Assembly: GCF_000760695.4 (NCBI RefSeq)
Contig: NZ_JHEG04000002.1
Span: 372,001 to 436,000, forward strand
Reading direction: 5' to 3'
Source of the DNA: Tolypothrix bouteillei VB521301
GTDB lineage: Bacteria; Cyanobacteriota; Cyanobacteriia; Cyanobacteriales; Nostocaceae
Length of the DNA: 64,000 nt
The notes beneath the pieces are model-generated. The model searched no databases and was not told where the DNA came from. It worked only from the letters and a program-made list of their open reading frames with translations. This document shows positions 51,342 to 60,466 of this stretch, piece after piece. The position numbers and the translations under genes are program-made. Every line of letters begins with the position of its first letter. Within the stretch, counting starts at the first letter, position 1.

Positions 51342-51827
51342 ATGCCAAAACGCCTCATGACAGGATTAAATTATTGGTTTCAGCGAGATAGGATTGTACG
51401 TAACTTAGAATTCTTTCAAGATATTATTGTTATTTCTCTCTGCCTTGGTTTATTCTGTGTAATGCTTATACGCTTGGGAGCTATGTTTTTCTCCCTAGTG
51501 CATCCTTTGGATTTACGGGAAATAACCTCTGATATCTTGTTTATTTTGATTTTAGTAGAATTGTTTCGCCTGTTAATTGATTACCTTCAAGAACGGAGAA
51601 TATCTGTAGGTGCAGCCGTAGAAATTACCATTGTTTCTGCATTGCGAGAGGTCATTTTACGTGGCGTTCTGGAGATTCCCCGCGACCAGATTTTTGGAAT
51701 TTCTGTATTTTTAATCGTGTTAGGGGGAATACTTGCTGCTTTACCATGGATGTCTCGCTTTCTCGAACATGTCAAAGTACCCGATCCTGAAGAACCGGAG
51801 GAAAGCACTCAATTGCTAGCTGATTAA
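51342..51827 (+). CDS. PsiE family membrane protein
   Basis: 161 residues with four membrane helices ('IIVISLCLGLFCVMLIRLGA', 'ITSDILFILILVELFRLLI', 'ISVGAAVEITIVSALREVI', 'IFGISVFLIVLGGILAALPW'). The layout, and the 'VAALREVI'-like segment after the third helix, match the phosphate-starvation-inducible PsiE family, common in cyanobacteria. Function is unknown in any organism that I recall. An acidic tail ends the protein. Stand-alone gene. Confidence 0.85.
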   Translation: MPKRLMTGLNYWFQRDRIVRNLEFFQDIIVISLCLGLFCVMLIRLGAMFFSLVHPLDLREITSDILFILILVELFRLLIDYLQERRISVGAAVEITIVSALREVILRGVLEIPRDQIFGISVFLIVLGGILAALPWMSRFLEHVKVPDPEEPEESTQLLAD

Positions 51828-51912
51828 TACCGGGCTTCAGCCGACACAAATAACATTCCTGGTTTGCAGTTGCAACGTATATGCATACGTCGCAACTACA
51901 AACGTCGTATTT

Positions 51913-52293
51913 TTAGGATTGGTCACTGCTTGCTGATTCCACCAAAACGGTTACAGCAGCAACTGCAATTAACATTTCATCATTTTTGTCCTTCAGTATC
52001 GGAATGGCTTTGCCCTGAACAACCATTCCCCCAGATTCTACTGTCAGTGTTTTCCGCCCAAAAGGTAGCACAGCTAAAACTTCTTCTTCTCTCACCTGTT
52101 CGGGATAGGGAACAGCAACTTGTACCTCAACTATCATTTCATTGGGATCGCTCAATCCAGCAACTTCCCAAACTCCAGGTAAGGCATTGTGCGCGATCGC
52201 ATTTCTCACAGCCCTTGCGGCTGCAACAGTTGGTTCTTGTCCGTGTTGGTCAATACCCATCCCCATTTCAATAATTAGGCGTTTGCGTGCCAT
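51913..52293 (-). CDS. Lin0512 family protein
   Basis: 126 residues. The opening 'MARKRLIIEMGMGIDQHGQE' and 'PTVAAARAVRNAIAHNALPG' are characteristic of the small lin0512 family, named from Listeria and found in cyanobacteria; no reaction is known. The remainder is beta-rich ('MIVEVQVAVPYPEQV', 'GGMVVQGKAIPIL'). No signal peptide, so cytoplasmic. No operon partner. Confidence 0.85.
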   Translation of the reverse strand: MARKRLIIEMGMGIDQHGQEPTVAAARAVRNAIAHNALPGVWEVAGLSDPNEMIVEVQVAVPYPEQVREEEVLAVLPFGRKTLTVESGGMVVQGKAIPILKDKNDEMLIAVAAVTVLVESASSDQS

Positions 52294-52522
52294 TGCGACC
52301 TACCTTGCAAGTTAAAAAAATGCTGGATTTTTTTCTCCAAACCAGCCTACCATAGCAATCTTCTTTGAGGACACAGGCGATGGATCTGATTTTTCACCGG
52401 ATGTGGGATAAGATCGGTTCACGGAAAATCGCTGCGAACCATATTCTGAAAAATTTGACCGTTAGAGCTAAGGATGACTGACCGAACCCAACCGATGTAT
52501 TCATCTTTTTTCCACTCATACA

Positions 52523-52858
52523 TCAAAAAAGAGGCAACTCCAACTGTCCCGGTGAAGTATTGGAGCGCTTACCAGCACGGCTGTGTAAAGCAATATGGCA
52601 TGGGGCGCATAACGGGATAAGATTTTTTGGGTTGTTATTTTCTGGAGTGAAGTCTGAATGGTGTACTGAGAGCGTCCTCACAGTCCATTCAGAACGTGAT
52701 AAACTTTTCGGTTTCTCGCCGGGGCGCAAACACTGCTGACCGCAATGCTGACAGCGCCATCCTGCTGCTGTCTTCACTTGTAGCGCGACTTCTTGCCAGT
52801 TTTTCCCGTATCTTTGTCTGTCTATTGGCATATTTACTGAGTAGAAATTATGCACCAC
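52523..52858 (-). CDS. HNH endonuclease domain protein
   Basis: 111 residues from the GTG at 52858, or 102 from the ATG at 52831, which is more typical ('MPIDRQRYGKNWQE'). The HNH core is 'CQHCGQQC' (first zinc knuckle), 'LSVHHSDFTPENNNPKNLIPLC' (catalytic His and Asn; first part) and 'CAPCHIALHSR' (second knuckle). Small HNH proteins of this kind are free-standing nucleases of phage, mobile or defence origin, or housekeeping in cyanobacteria. Nothing mobile flanks it. Confidence 0.88.
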   Translation of the reverse strand: MVHNFYSVNMPIDRQRYGKNWQEVALQVKTAAGWRCQHCGQQCLRPGEKPKSLSRSEWTVRTLSVHHSDFTPENNNPKNLIPLCAPCHIALHSRAGKRSNTSPGQLELPLF

Positions 52859-53087
52859 AACCGAGTTTACACGCTTTCTGAAATGAAGGCGATAAGTTCT
52901 CTGGAAAATTCATACCTAACCTTTGACATTGTTTTTCTGTCTGCTTGCTATCGCAACGCCAATTTTATAGCTCTCCAACCCAGTACGTATCAACTTCGGT
53001 TGCTATGGGGTATTCCTCCAAATGATGGTGAAATAATGTAATATACGTAGTATCTTGTAAAAACATCTCAATTCCATCTATTTTGCT

Positions 53088-53969
53088 ATGAAAAAGTATC
53101 GCTTTCAACACTCTTTTCAGAGCGATCCGACCTTAAGCAAACACCTTTTTAGCTTGCTAGAGATTGTTTTTCCCGGTTTTGGAATTACTGATGCAGCAGA
53201 ATCCGCTCTCAGGCTCGGTGCTTCTTGGGAATCGGCTTCAACTCCGTTTATGCGCTTTGAGGGGAATCTTGCTGTCACTCATGTTGGTGTTCTGGAAATA
53301 CCGATGTCTCTGATGGGGGAACTAGTGACAGTGGGAGGAATCCACGGAGTCGCTACCCATCCTGAATTTCGGAGACGGGGTTATTACCGAGATGTGATGG
53401 AAGAAGTTTTGGATTACTGCGATCGCCATTATAAAACTTTAGTATTGACTACCTCTGAGCCCGAATTATACGAACCTTTTGGCTTCCGCTATGTTAGAGA
53501 ACACGTGTTCGTTGCTCAGTGCAATTCAACAGGTGGTACTCATGGCTTCCGATTGCTAGATACTAACAATGATAATGATATCAATCTGTTGAACAGACTT
53601 TTAGAGACACGGGAACCTGTGTCTTACATTCTAGGAGTTGTGAAGGCAAAAGCACTTTTCTGTGTGATTGAAAGTCGCAGTCCCCTATTTTATGCAGAAG
53701 ATCTAGATGTTCTGGTATGCATGAATATAGAAGGTAGCACACTCAAGCTTTTTGATTTGGTGGGAACAAAAGTTTGCTCTCTACAAGCTCTTGTGGACAG
53801 GATACCCCATCCTATTGAGGATGTGGAAATTTATTTCAGCCCCGATCGTCTTCATGTTAAGGCTCAAGCACTTCCTCACCAACTCAACGGCGATGACTGT
53901 CTTATGGTTCGTGGTGAGTTTGCTCCTGAAAATAGGACATTTATGTTACCGCGTTCAGCACGTTGTTGA
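53088..53969 (+). CDS. GNAT family N-acetyltransferase (Eis-like layout)
   Basis: 293 residues. The N-terminal 140 residues hold the GNAT core: 'VGGIHGVATHPEFRRRGYYRDVMEEVL' region (about 83-108) with the acetyl-CoA-binding R-R-x-G-x, and 'VLTTSEPELYEPFGFRYVREH'. The C-terminal half is a further GNAT-like or SCP2-like fold, as in Eis-type acetyltransferases. Substrate unknown. There is no partner gene in the operon; the downstream 180 bases are AT-rich. Confidence 0.85.
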   Translation: MKKYRFQHSFQSDPTLSKHLFSLLEIVFPGFGITDAAESALRLGASWESASTPFMRFEGNLAVTHVGVLEIPMSLMGELVTVGGIHGVATHPEFRRRGYYRDVMEEVLDYCDRHYKTLVLTTSEPELYEPFGFRYVREHVFVAQCNSTGGTHGFRLLDTNNDNDINLLNRLLETREPVSYILGVVKAKALFCVIESRSPLFYAEDLDVLVCMNIEGSTLKLFDLVGTKVCSLQALVDRIPHPIEDVEIYFSPDRLHVKAQALPHQLNGDDCLMVRGEFAPENRTFMLPRSARC

Positions 53970-54154
53970 TCGGCGATCGGCAAGCAATGGCGATCGAGAC
54001 AAGCAAGCCATTAGTGATTAAAATATATCATACCATTTTGGATTTTCGATTTTGGATTGAGACAGTCCCCCTTAGACTGAACTTCATCCTACTATCTGTC
54101 GCATTCTTGTTTCAAATTGGTAATAGGTTAAATGACAATTATTGAATCGCTAAT

Positions 54155-55393
54155 ATGTTTGCTAGAATTCGCCGTCTTTTAGGACAATTTTTTACAAGGT
54201 CAAGAACAATCAATAATGAACCTTTAAATAAAGTAAGTTTGATTGTCATCATTTTAGTTGATATATTCATATTAATTAATGTTTTTACAGGGCTGGATGA
54301 TATTAGTAGATGGTATCTCAACCCTTCGCAAGTTTATCCGTGTTATGCCGAGTGGAAGAACTATCGAACACAAACCAATAGAGATAAAGACTATGAAATT
54401 ATTAAATTGTCATTATCAGAAATATATAATTCTCCATCATTTCAACGCAATTATCAGCAAATCCCAGAAGGGCATTTAGGTAAAGTTTCTGAACTCTGTT
54501 TGAACTATGCTGGATACAAAGATAAGATTTATACCTCAGAAAACAGACAAACTATAACAACTATTAACCAAAAACAAGCAAACATCGGTTCACTCGAACG
54601 GGCTAATCGTAATATTCGCGCTCAATATGATTCTACACTTTTGGAAAAACTGGCAGGGCAACCTCGCGAACAATCTATCAATCAAATCGCTGCTGAAAAA
54701 GCCAAGCAGACTTTAGATCAAAATATTAACAAAATTTCTATACTTGTCAGGGATATTTCTAATTTAAAAAATCAGCTAATTACCAAATCAGAAAGTGTCA
54801 ACTTTCTAAATTTTCTGAAAGATGAAAGTATCTTTAGTACGGTAGAAAGAGGTTATCAACAAGCATCCTTTTGGTATCCAAGCATTCAATTCGCTTTTCA
54901 AGCTATCTTTCTCCTACCACTGATTCTCATCGCCTTATTAGTTCATAGATTTGCGGGAGCGAGAGGATACGGGCTGATCTCGTTAATTAGCTGGCATTTG
55001 TTAGTTATCTTTTTTATTCCTCTGATTCTCAAAATCTTTGAATTCTTACAATTTGGTGCTCTATTCCAGTTTCTTTTTGATATTATTGCTGCTATTTTTG
55101 GTGGCTTGCTTTTCCTTATCAGTTATATTTATATATTGCTGATACCGTTGATTGGTTTTGGGCTGATCAAATTTTTCCAAAAGGTAATCTTTAATTCCAA
55201 ACTTCAAGCAGCAAATAGAGTTCAAAAATCACGCTGTATTAAGTGTGCAAAAAAAATCCGTCATAGTGACATTCACTGTTCGCATTGCGGTTACCATCAA
55301 TATACTGAATGCCCGAACTGTCATAACTTCACATACAAACATTTGCCGTACTGTAGGGAGTGCGGGCATTCTCAAAATTCCTCTCATTTGTAA
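54155..55393 (+). CDS. Membrane protein with C-terminal zinc ribbons, unknown function
   Basis: 412 residues; family not recognised. One membrane helix near the start ('VSLIVIILVDIFILINVFTG'), a 150-residue extramembrane region with a coiled coil (about 130-215), and three or four membrane helices between about 235 and 345 ('AIFLLPLILIALLVHRF', 'LLVIFFIPLILKIFEF', 'LLFLISYIYILLIPLIGFG'). The last 60 residues have four CxxC pairs ('CIKCAKK', 'CSHCGYH', 'CPNCHNF', 'CRECGHS'), a double zinc ribbon. It could be a membrane-tethered adaptor. Converges on FTR1. Confidence 0.75.
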   Translation: MFARIRRLLGQFFTRSRTINNEPLNKVSLIVIILVDIFILINVFTGLDDISRWYLNPSQVYPCYAEWKNYRTQTNRDKDYEIIKLSLSEIYNSPSFQRNYQQIPEGHLGKVSELCLNYAGYKDKIYTSENRQTITTINQKQANIGSLERANRNIRAQYDSTLLEKLAGQPREQSINQIAAEKAKQTLDQNINKISILVRDISNLKNQLITKSESVNFLNFLKDESIFSTVERGYQQASFWYPSIQFAFQAIFLLPLILIALLVHRFAGARGYGLISLISWHLLVIFFIPLILKIFEFLQFGALFQFLFDIIAAIFGGLLFLISYIYILLIPLIGFGLIKFFQKVIFNSKLQAANRVQKSRCIKCAKKIRHSDIHCSHCGYHQYTECPNCHNFTYKHLPYCRECGHSQNSSHL

Positions 55394-55443
55394 TCGCTCG
55401 TTTAATACCTCGCTATGGATCACCGCTCATTGATGACTCGTCA

Positions 55444-56394
55444 TCATTTCTTCTGTGCTACTGGCTGATTTTTACTGCTTCCCTTATTTGTCCCTCTGAT
55501 ACTGTAGAAATAAAAACCGCCTACAGTCAGTAAAAACATAGTATAAAAGAGGGCTTGTATAAAATAGAGATACTGAGTGTAGCCAAATAAAGCATTAAGA
55601 ATAATACCAGGAAACTGGTCATCAGGCAGGACATTAGAGGTATTCCAAACCATTGGTCCGAGAATACAAGAGTGGATTTTAGTAAACCGTTCATAATAGA
55701 AACACAAGCTTTCTGAAGCACGATTGCTCAGGGAAAGGGTTGCAATAGCTTGGTCAAATTTGTCTAAGGCTGTAACAACTAATCCAGCAACAATCAATAC
55801 TAACAAAATGCCCATGACTTGAAAAAACTGCCGGATGTTGATTTTGATCCCCCATTTAAATAAAAGCAAACCTATTGCAACTGCAGCTAAAATTCCAGCA
55901 AGAGCACCGATAGCAGGTACTAGTCCTTGCTGAAAATTAGCAGCAACGAACAGAACAGTTTCAAAACCTTCGCGTACAACAGCAATAAATATCAGAGTAA
56001 AAACACCCCAACCCGTGTTTGAATTTTGTTTTAAAGCACCTGTGACTGCTCCTTCAACCTGAGCTTTCATGAATTTGGCTTGTGTCGTCATCCAAAGAAG
56101 CATCCAACTCAGCATGAAGATTGCGAGGATGCTAAAAATACCTTCTAGAAGTGGCTCCACTACAGATGAGTATTGAGGATTTAGTGCGCTAACGACTTGG
56201 ATTATCCAAGTAAACAGAACACCTATTAACGCACTCACAGCAATTCCAACACCAACTCCAGCATATACCCAAATGTTGAAACGGGATTGTTTGGCTTTTT
56301 TGAGCAAAGCTAGCACAATACCCACCACAAGAGCAGCTTCTACTCCTTCTCGGAGTGTAATGACAAAAGTAGGAATAGCAGCACTAAAATTCAT
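55444..56394 (-). CDS. FTR1 family high-affinity iron permease
   Basis: 316 residues with seven membrane helices. Two REGxE iron-binding motifs, REGVE at 15-19 and REGFE at 141-145, are the hallmarks of FTR1/EfeU permeases, which move Fe(III) made by a ferroxidase partner. It is the last gene of a same-strand set with a helix-hairpin-helix lipoprotein and a multicopper oxidase. That set matches the fungal Ftr1-Fet3 logic in cyanobacterial form. No Fur box was recognised upstream. Confidence 0.95.
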   Translation of the reverse strand: MNFSAAIPTFVITLREGVEAALVVGIVLALLKKAKQSRFNIWVYAGVGVGIAVSALIGVLFTWIIQVVSALNPQYSSVVEPLLEGIFSILAIFMLSWMLLWMTTQAKFMKAQVEGAVTGALKQNSNTGWGVFTLIFIAVVREGFETVLFVAANFQQGLVPAIGALAGILAAVAIGLLLFKWGIKINIRQFFQVMGILLVLIVAGLVVTALDKFDQAIATLSLSNRASESLCFYYERFTKIHSCILGPMVWNTSNVLPDDQFPGIILNALFGYTQYLYFIQALFYTMFLLTVGGFYFYSIRGTNKGSSKNQPVAQKK

Positions 56395-56520
56395 TGTGAT
56401 TTGTCATTGGTAATTTGTTATCGGTCTAGAATTATGAGTCAATAATTCTGTTTTTACTTTTGATGTTGAACTATTGACTCTTAAATAAGGCAAAGCTTTT
56501 TAATCTAAAATCGATAGAGC

Positions 56521-57564
56521 TTATCGTTGTGCTTGAGTACTAGAACTATCAACCACTTTTTGGGAATTTTGTTCAATGGTTTTTACTAGCTTGGTAACAT
56601 CATCAGGCGATTTTACAGGTTTAAGGGGTGGAATGGCAGAGGGCCAAACTTTCACTAGTTCAGTCATATTGGTTTCAATTGCTTTGTGTTCTTGGGGATA
56701 CTCTTTTGCCATTTGGCTAGAAATCCCTTTGTACAATTCGTTGGCGTAGATGACGAAGCCACGAGAGTCCTGATACTCAATAGCTGCAGAGATTTTTCCA
56801 TCTGCAATTGCCGCACCATATTCTGAATTGGACGCATCTAATAACCCATTAATGACTTGTAGAACGAAGCGGGGTTGAGTGCGTTGTTCTGCGGGTAAAG
56901 CGGCGATCGCAGTATCAATAGATTGCATGGAAGAGGCAAAATCAGTTTTAACTTTGGCGTCTTTTGGCTTGGCTTTTACAAAGTCTTGCAAGCTTATCAA
57001 ACTTGTCTTAAATTCTTTGACTTTGCGCTCGTTTAATTGGTCTTCTACATCCACGTAAATCTCTTCTACTGGATGTCCAATATGGGGTTCTGCCTGTTTG
57101 GGTTCGTTTTTATCTAACAATTCTTTTGCTACCAAAAGATGTCCTTTCATCAACCCTAGCTTGGTCATATAATCAACATCTTTTGCCTCACCACTCAGTA
57201 CTATTTCCTGGACTGTCACCTGGTCTTTTATTTGGTCAAATTGCTCTTGACTGACAACTTTTTTAGCAACTAAGTCTTCAGGGTTAGCATAGGGGCGATT
57301 TGCTTGAATTTTGTGTGATAGAGCGGGAACACCCAGCTGTGCCTCAAACTTATCCAATTCTGAGAGAATAGCATTGTTAATGTTGATTTGCTTTTTGCCA
57401 CCGTGTCCGCTATGACTGACTCCCTCTGTCTTTTGGGAACTTGTGTTAGTCACTGGTGCTGGTGAAGGATTTTCTGTGGTTTGTGTTGATGTACCGTTAC
57501 AGGAACTTAATGCGACTATTGCTGCGGCTGCGACAGCTAAACAAACGTATTTATATTTTTTCAT
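56521..57564 (-). CDS. Periplasmic helix-hairpin-helix lipoprotein of the iron-uptake set
   Basis: 347 residues. A lipobox (LSSC, Cys22) tethers it to the membrane. Residues about 58-118 form a ComEA-like helix-hairpin-helix domain ('QININNAILSELDKF', 'YANPEDLVAKKVVSQEQFDQ'), and the rest (about 125-340) is all-helical with conserved His/Glu pairs ('HLLVAKELL', 'HIGHPVEEIYVDVED'), similar to imelysin/EfeO-type periplasmic iron-binding domains. It lies between the oxidase and FTR1 on the same strand, so it may shuttle or bind iron for the permease. The use of an HhH fold outside the cytoplasm is unusual. Confidence 0.7.
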   Translation of the reverse strand: MKKYKYVCLAVAAAAIVALSSCNGTSTQTTENPSPAPVTNTSSQKTEGVSHSGHGGKKQININNAILSELDKFEAQLGVPALSHKIQANRPYANPEDLVAKKVVSQEQFDQIKDQVTVQEIVLSGEAKDVDYMTKLGLMKGHLLVAKELLDKNEPKQAEPHIGHPVEEIYVDVEDQLNERKVKEFKTSLISLQDFVKAKPKDAKVKTDFASSMQSIDTAIAALPAEQRTQPRFVLQVINGLLDASNSEYGAAIADGKISAAIEYQDSRGFVIYANELYKGISSQMAKEYPQEHKAIETNMTELVKVWPSAIPPLKPVKSPDDVTKLVKTIEQNSQKVVDSSSTQAQR

Positions 57565-57969
57565 TTTTGCTTGTTAGAGGATGTTTTAAGAAGTCAGCTC
57601 GGTCAGATTCCCGATTTATAAAAAGTCAGGGTTCTGAATAGCGCAAACTTATCTATGTAATTTCCCATAAATGAAACTTTTTATCAACTAGTTACTGAAT
57701 TTTTAACCTTTATGTAAAAATTATACTTTTCTTGTTGACAATTGTAGCAATTAGCTTGAATGGAAACTAGTACATGAAGGCAGCCCCGAACGCTCGCTAC
57801 TGGGGCAGAAGGCGCAAAAGTTTTATTGTCAGCGTTTTGTTTGTGACTTACGTTGCTTTATTTCCGCTATGCTGTACTGGGGAGCGAGGAAGGTGGTACT
57901 CCTCTGGGGATAAGGGGTAATGGGGACTGACAAACCAACTGCTAATCGCCAATCCTCATTCCCCAATAC
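57565..57969. other. Intergenic region, no gene seen
   Basis: AT-rich with a few short stems (CCCCG...TGGGG near 57784-57804). It separates the lipoprotein and multicopper oxidase genes, so separate promoters are likely. No repeat of the dispersed classes was recognised. Confidence 0.45.
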
Positions 57970-58974
57970 CTATGCATTCTTCCCAATGACTTCAAACGAT
58001 CCCATACAGCCATTTTCTGCAATCCAATCTTGATGGGGGTGAAACATATACTTACCCGGATAGCGAAAGGAAAATTCTAAGATATGCCTTTCTGCAATAC
58101 CCATCGTAATCACATCAGTTTTCTCACTGGGAGTTCGGCTCATTCCAAATCGGTAGACGTCAAAGAAGTTGGCGTGGAGGTGGAAAGTGACTGCGGGATC
58201 GAATTCAATGATGTTGAGAACATAGAGCCGAATTAACTGATTTTGATATATAGGAATAGGAGAATCCATATAGTAGTGAGGCAAACCGTTGAAAGCGTAA
58301 TACTCGTTACGGTTGTCATCATTCACATCGTACCCAGCCATAACGAGTACAATTTCATCGGCTGGGGGGCGCGGAGTAGGTGGATCGATGATAAACATCC
58401 CGTACAACCCTTTAGCAATGTGACGGGTTACTGGCTCAACATGACAGTGGTAAAGGTGAACGCCATAGGGTTCTGCATCAAATTCGTAAATAGTTGCTGA
58501 ACCGTGACGAACCGGGCGAATACCATCCATATCAGCAGGGTGAGTACCGTGAAAATGCAAAGAGTGAGAATGCCCTGCTTGATTGTAGAACACAACGCGG
58601 ACGCGATCGCCTTGCTTTGCTCTGAGAGTTGGTCCCGGTATGCGACCATTGAGATCCCAAATATTGAAAGAAACAGCACTACTGAGCTGAATAACAGAGG
58701 TATCCGCAGTCAACCGAAATTCTCGTATGGTGCGCCCATTTTCCCGCTTGAGCGTGCCATAATCAAATTCCCGTATCATTTTCATCGGGTTCGCAACCTC
58801 CTTAGCAGGCGCTTTTATCTCCAAGGGCGGTACTTTGACAGTAGACTTACCTTGTACATTAAAGCTGTGCCACAGCAACCCTGCACCAGTTAAACCACCA
58901 CCAGCCAAACCTATTTGTAGCAACCGACGGCGGCTCCACAGTTTTTCTTTCTCGAAAACAAAGTTGTTGGGCAT
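57970..58974 (-). CDS. Multicopper oxidase, probable ferroxidase
   Basis: About 334 residues from the ATG at 58974 (an upstream start at 58998 adds 8 residues). A Tat-type signal ('SRRRLLQIGLAGGGLTGAG') is followed by two or so cupredoxin domains with type 2/3 and type 1 copper ligands: 'HSLHFHGTH', 'HLYHCHVEP', 'FHLHANFF' and 'FHPHQDW'. The Cys and nearby His of the blue copper site are in 'HCHVEPVTRHIAKGLYG'. With FTR1 and the lipoprotein on the same strand, a ferroxidase role is likely, though nitrite-reductase-like and laccase-like enzymes share the fold. The short length fits a two-domain enzyme. Confidence 0.85.
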   Translation of the reverse strand: MPNNFVFEKEKLWSRRRLLQIGLAGGGLTGAGLLWHSFNVQGKSTVKVPPLEIKAPAKEVANPMKMIREFDYGTLKRENGRTIREFRLTADTSVIQLSSAVSFNIWDLNGRIPGPTLRAKQGDRVRVVFYNQAGHSHSLHFHGTHPADMDGIRPVRHGSATIYEFDAEPYGVHLYHCHVEPVTRHIAKGLYGMFIIDPPTPRPPADEIVLVMAGYDVNDDNRNEYYAFNGLPHYYMDSPIPIYQNQLIRLYVLNIIEFDPAVTFHLHANFFDVYRFGMSRTPSEKTDVITMGIAERHILEFSFRYPGKYMFHPHQDWIAENGCMGSFEVIGKNA

Positions 58975-59398
58975 AGCATTAATGAGAGTTAGCAGCAAAA
59001 ATCAAATTTCTCAAAATTGCAAATATTTTTCGACTAAAGATAACTTTATTGTACTAAATCAATTTATATAAATTAGTAATTATTGTCAATAAGATAATCT
59101 TTACTCAATAATGTAGATGTAGGAGCCCGTGTAGGATTTACAAACACCTCTCCCTTTTCTCCGTTGCTCTCCTTGTTCGGATCTCAAATAGGATTGCTAT
59201 ATTAGGAGTTAGAAATTAATGACATAGGAACGAATCCCCATTGCTCCTTATCCTCAGTATTAGCTGAGAAGTAGCCCGGTTGATAATTAAAGATACGCCG
59301 TACTTCTAGCAAAATTGATGTAATAATCAATTCAGACTTCGCCTTTTCCGTACTCATGCTAGCAGCTTAAGTCTAGAGTCTGATTGTAAATAATTAAA
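58975..59398. other. Divergent spacer of iron loci with a dispersed repeat
   Basis: This spacer lies between the oxidase and the ABC permease genes, so it may coordinate both. TTAGTAATTATTGTCAATAA near 59069-59088 is A/T-rich and loosely Fur-like but not a convincing 19-base box. A dispersed repeat is at 59171-59197. No cobalamin riboswitch was recognised. Confidence 0.45.
59171..59197 (-). repeat. Dispersed repeat, copy 2
   Basis: The inverse of the element at 12164-12190. The plus strand reads CCTTGTTCGGATCTCAAATA then GGATTGC. It is flanked by CTCTCCTTG-type sequence. Confidence 0.7.
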
Positions 59399-60466
59399 AT
59401 GATATTTTTAAAAACCTCCAAAAATCTCCCCATACGACTGCTTCTTTTCTCCACATTACTCCTCATCCTCATTCTCGCCTTTCTACTCGACATAGCCCTT
59501 GGTTCAGTTCAAATCCCTCTCAATCAAATCATCAAAATCCTACTAGAACAGCAATCAGAAAAAAACACTTGGACTAACATCATTCTCCAATTTCGCTTAC
59601 CTAAAGCATTCACTGCAACTCTTGCAGGTGCAGCATTAGGAATCAGTGGCTTGCAAATGCAAACCTTATTTAGAAACCCCTTAGCCGGACCCTTCGTTCT
59701 GGGAATTAGTTCTGGAGCAAGTCTGGGAGTCGCATTAGTTGTCCTCACAGCTACCGCTACAGGGACGCCAACGTTATTAAAAGATTTAGGCATAATTGGT
59801 GACTTTGGTTTAGCTATATCAGCCAGTCTTGGTGCAGCATCAGTTTTAGGGATAATGTTAATTGTTGCTCGCCGAGTCCGCGATACAATGACACTATTGA
59901 TTTTAGGTTTATTATTTGGCTACGCTACCAGCGCTATTGTAAGTATCTTACTCAATTTTAGCTCCCAAGAACGAATTCAAACTTACCTCATGTGGACTTT
60001 TGGAAGTTTTGCGGGTGTGACTTGGACACAAATGATTATTTTAGCTCCTGTCATCCTTTTGGGTTTATTGATGGCGTTCTTGCTGTCAAAACCACTCAAT
60101 GCACTGTTACTTGGTGAATCCTATGCGCGTAGTATGGGCTTAACAGTACAAAAAGCCAGATTTTCAATTATTACTAGTGCATCTGTCTTAGCTGGAGCAA
60201 TAACTGCTTTTTGCGGTCCCATCGCCTTCTTAGGTGTCGCAATTCCCCATCTATGTCGCAGTCTATTTAACACTTCAGATCATCGCGTATTAATTCCAGC
60301 AGTCACAATAATGGGTGCTATTCTAGCATTAATTGCAGATTTGATTTCCCAACTTCCAGGAAGTCAAACAGTTTTACCATTAAATGCGATTACTGCTTTA
60401 ATAGGAACGCCTGTAGTCACCTGGGTCATTCTCAAACGCAACTCGCAAAAATCTTTTCCCACATGA
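59399..60466 (+). CDS. FecCD/BtuC-type ABC transporter permease
   Basis: 355 residues with about ten membrane helices. The FecCD family is clear in 'RLPKAFTATLAGAALGISGLQMQ' (first part), 'RNPLAGPFVLGISSGASLG' and 'GPIAFLGVAIPHLCR', the last being the coupling region to the ATPase. Substrates of the family are ferric siderophores, haem or cobalamin. The ATPase gene overlaps the stop by 4 bases (ATGA). No substrate-binding protein or TonB receptor gene follows, so those must be elsewhere. It is divergent from the ferroxidase gene, which suggests iron as substrate. Confidence 0.93.
   Translation: MIFLKTSKNLPIRLLLFSTLLLILILAFLLDIALGSVQIPLNQIIKILLEQQSEKNTWTNIILQFRLPKAFTATLAGAALGISGLQMQTLFRNPLAGPFVLGISSGASLGVALVVLTATATGTPTLLKDLGIIGDFGLAISASLGAASVLGIMLIVARRVRDTMTLLILGLLFGYATSAIVSILLNFSSQERIQTYLMWTFGSFAGVTWTQMIILAPVILLGLLMAFLLSKPLNALLLGESYARSMGLTVQKARFSIITSASVLAGAITAFCGPIAFLGVAIPHLCRSLFNTSDHRVLIPAVTIMGAILALIADLISQLPGSQTVLPLNAITALIGTPVVTWVILKRNSQKSFPT

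Noticed and set aside
51864..52274. 136-residue plus-strand frame opposite the Lin0512 gene
   Set aside because: It is Gln/Leu-rich antisense shadow of a well-supported gene.
59060..59100. Fur box upstream of the multicopper oxidase
   Set aside because: The A/T-rich segment is only loosely similar to a 19-base Fur site and cannot be distinguished from background.
58975..59398. Cobalamin riboswitch upstream of the FecCD permease
   Set aside because: No B12-box-like sequence was found, and the substrate of the transporter is unknown.
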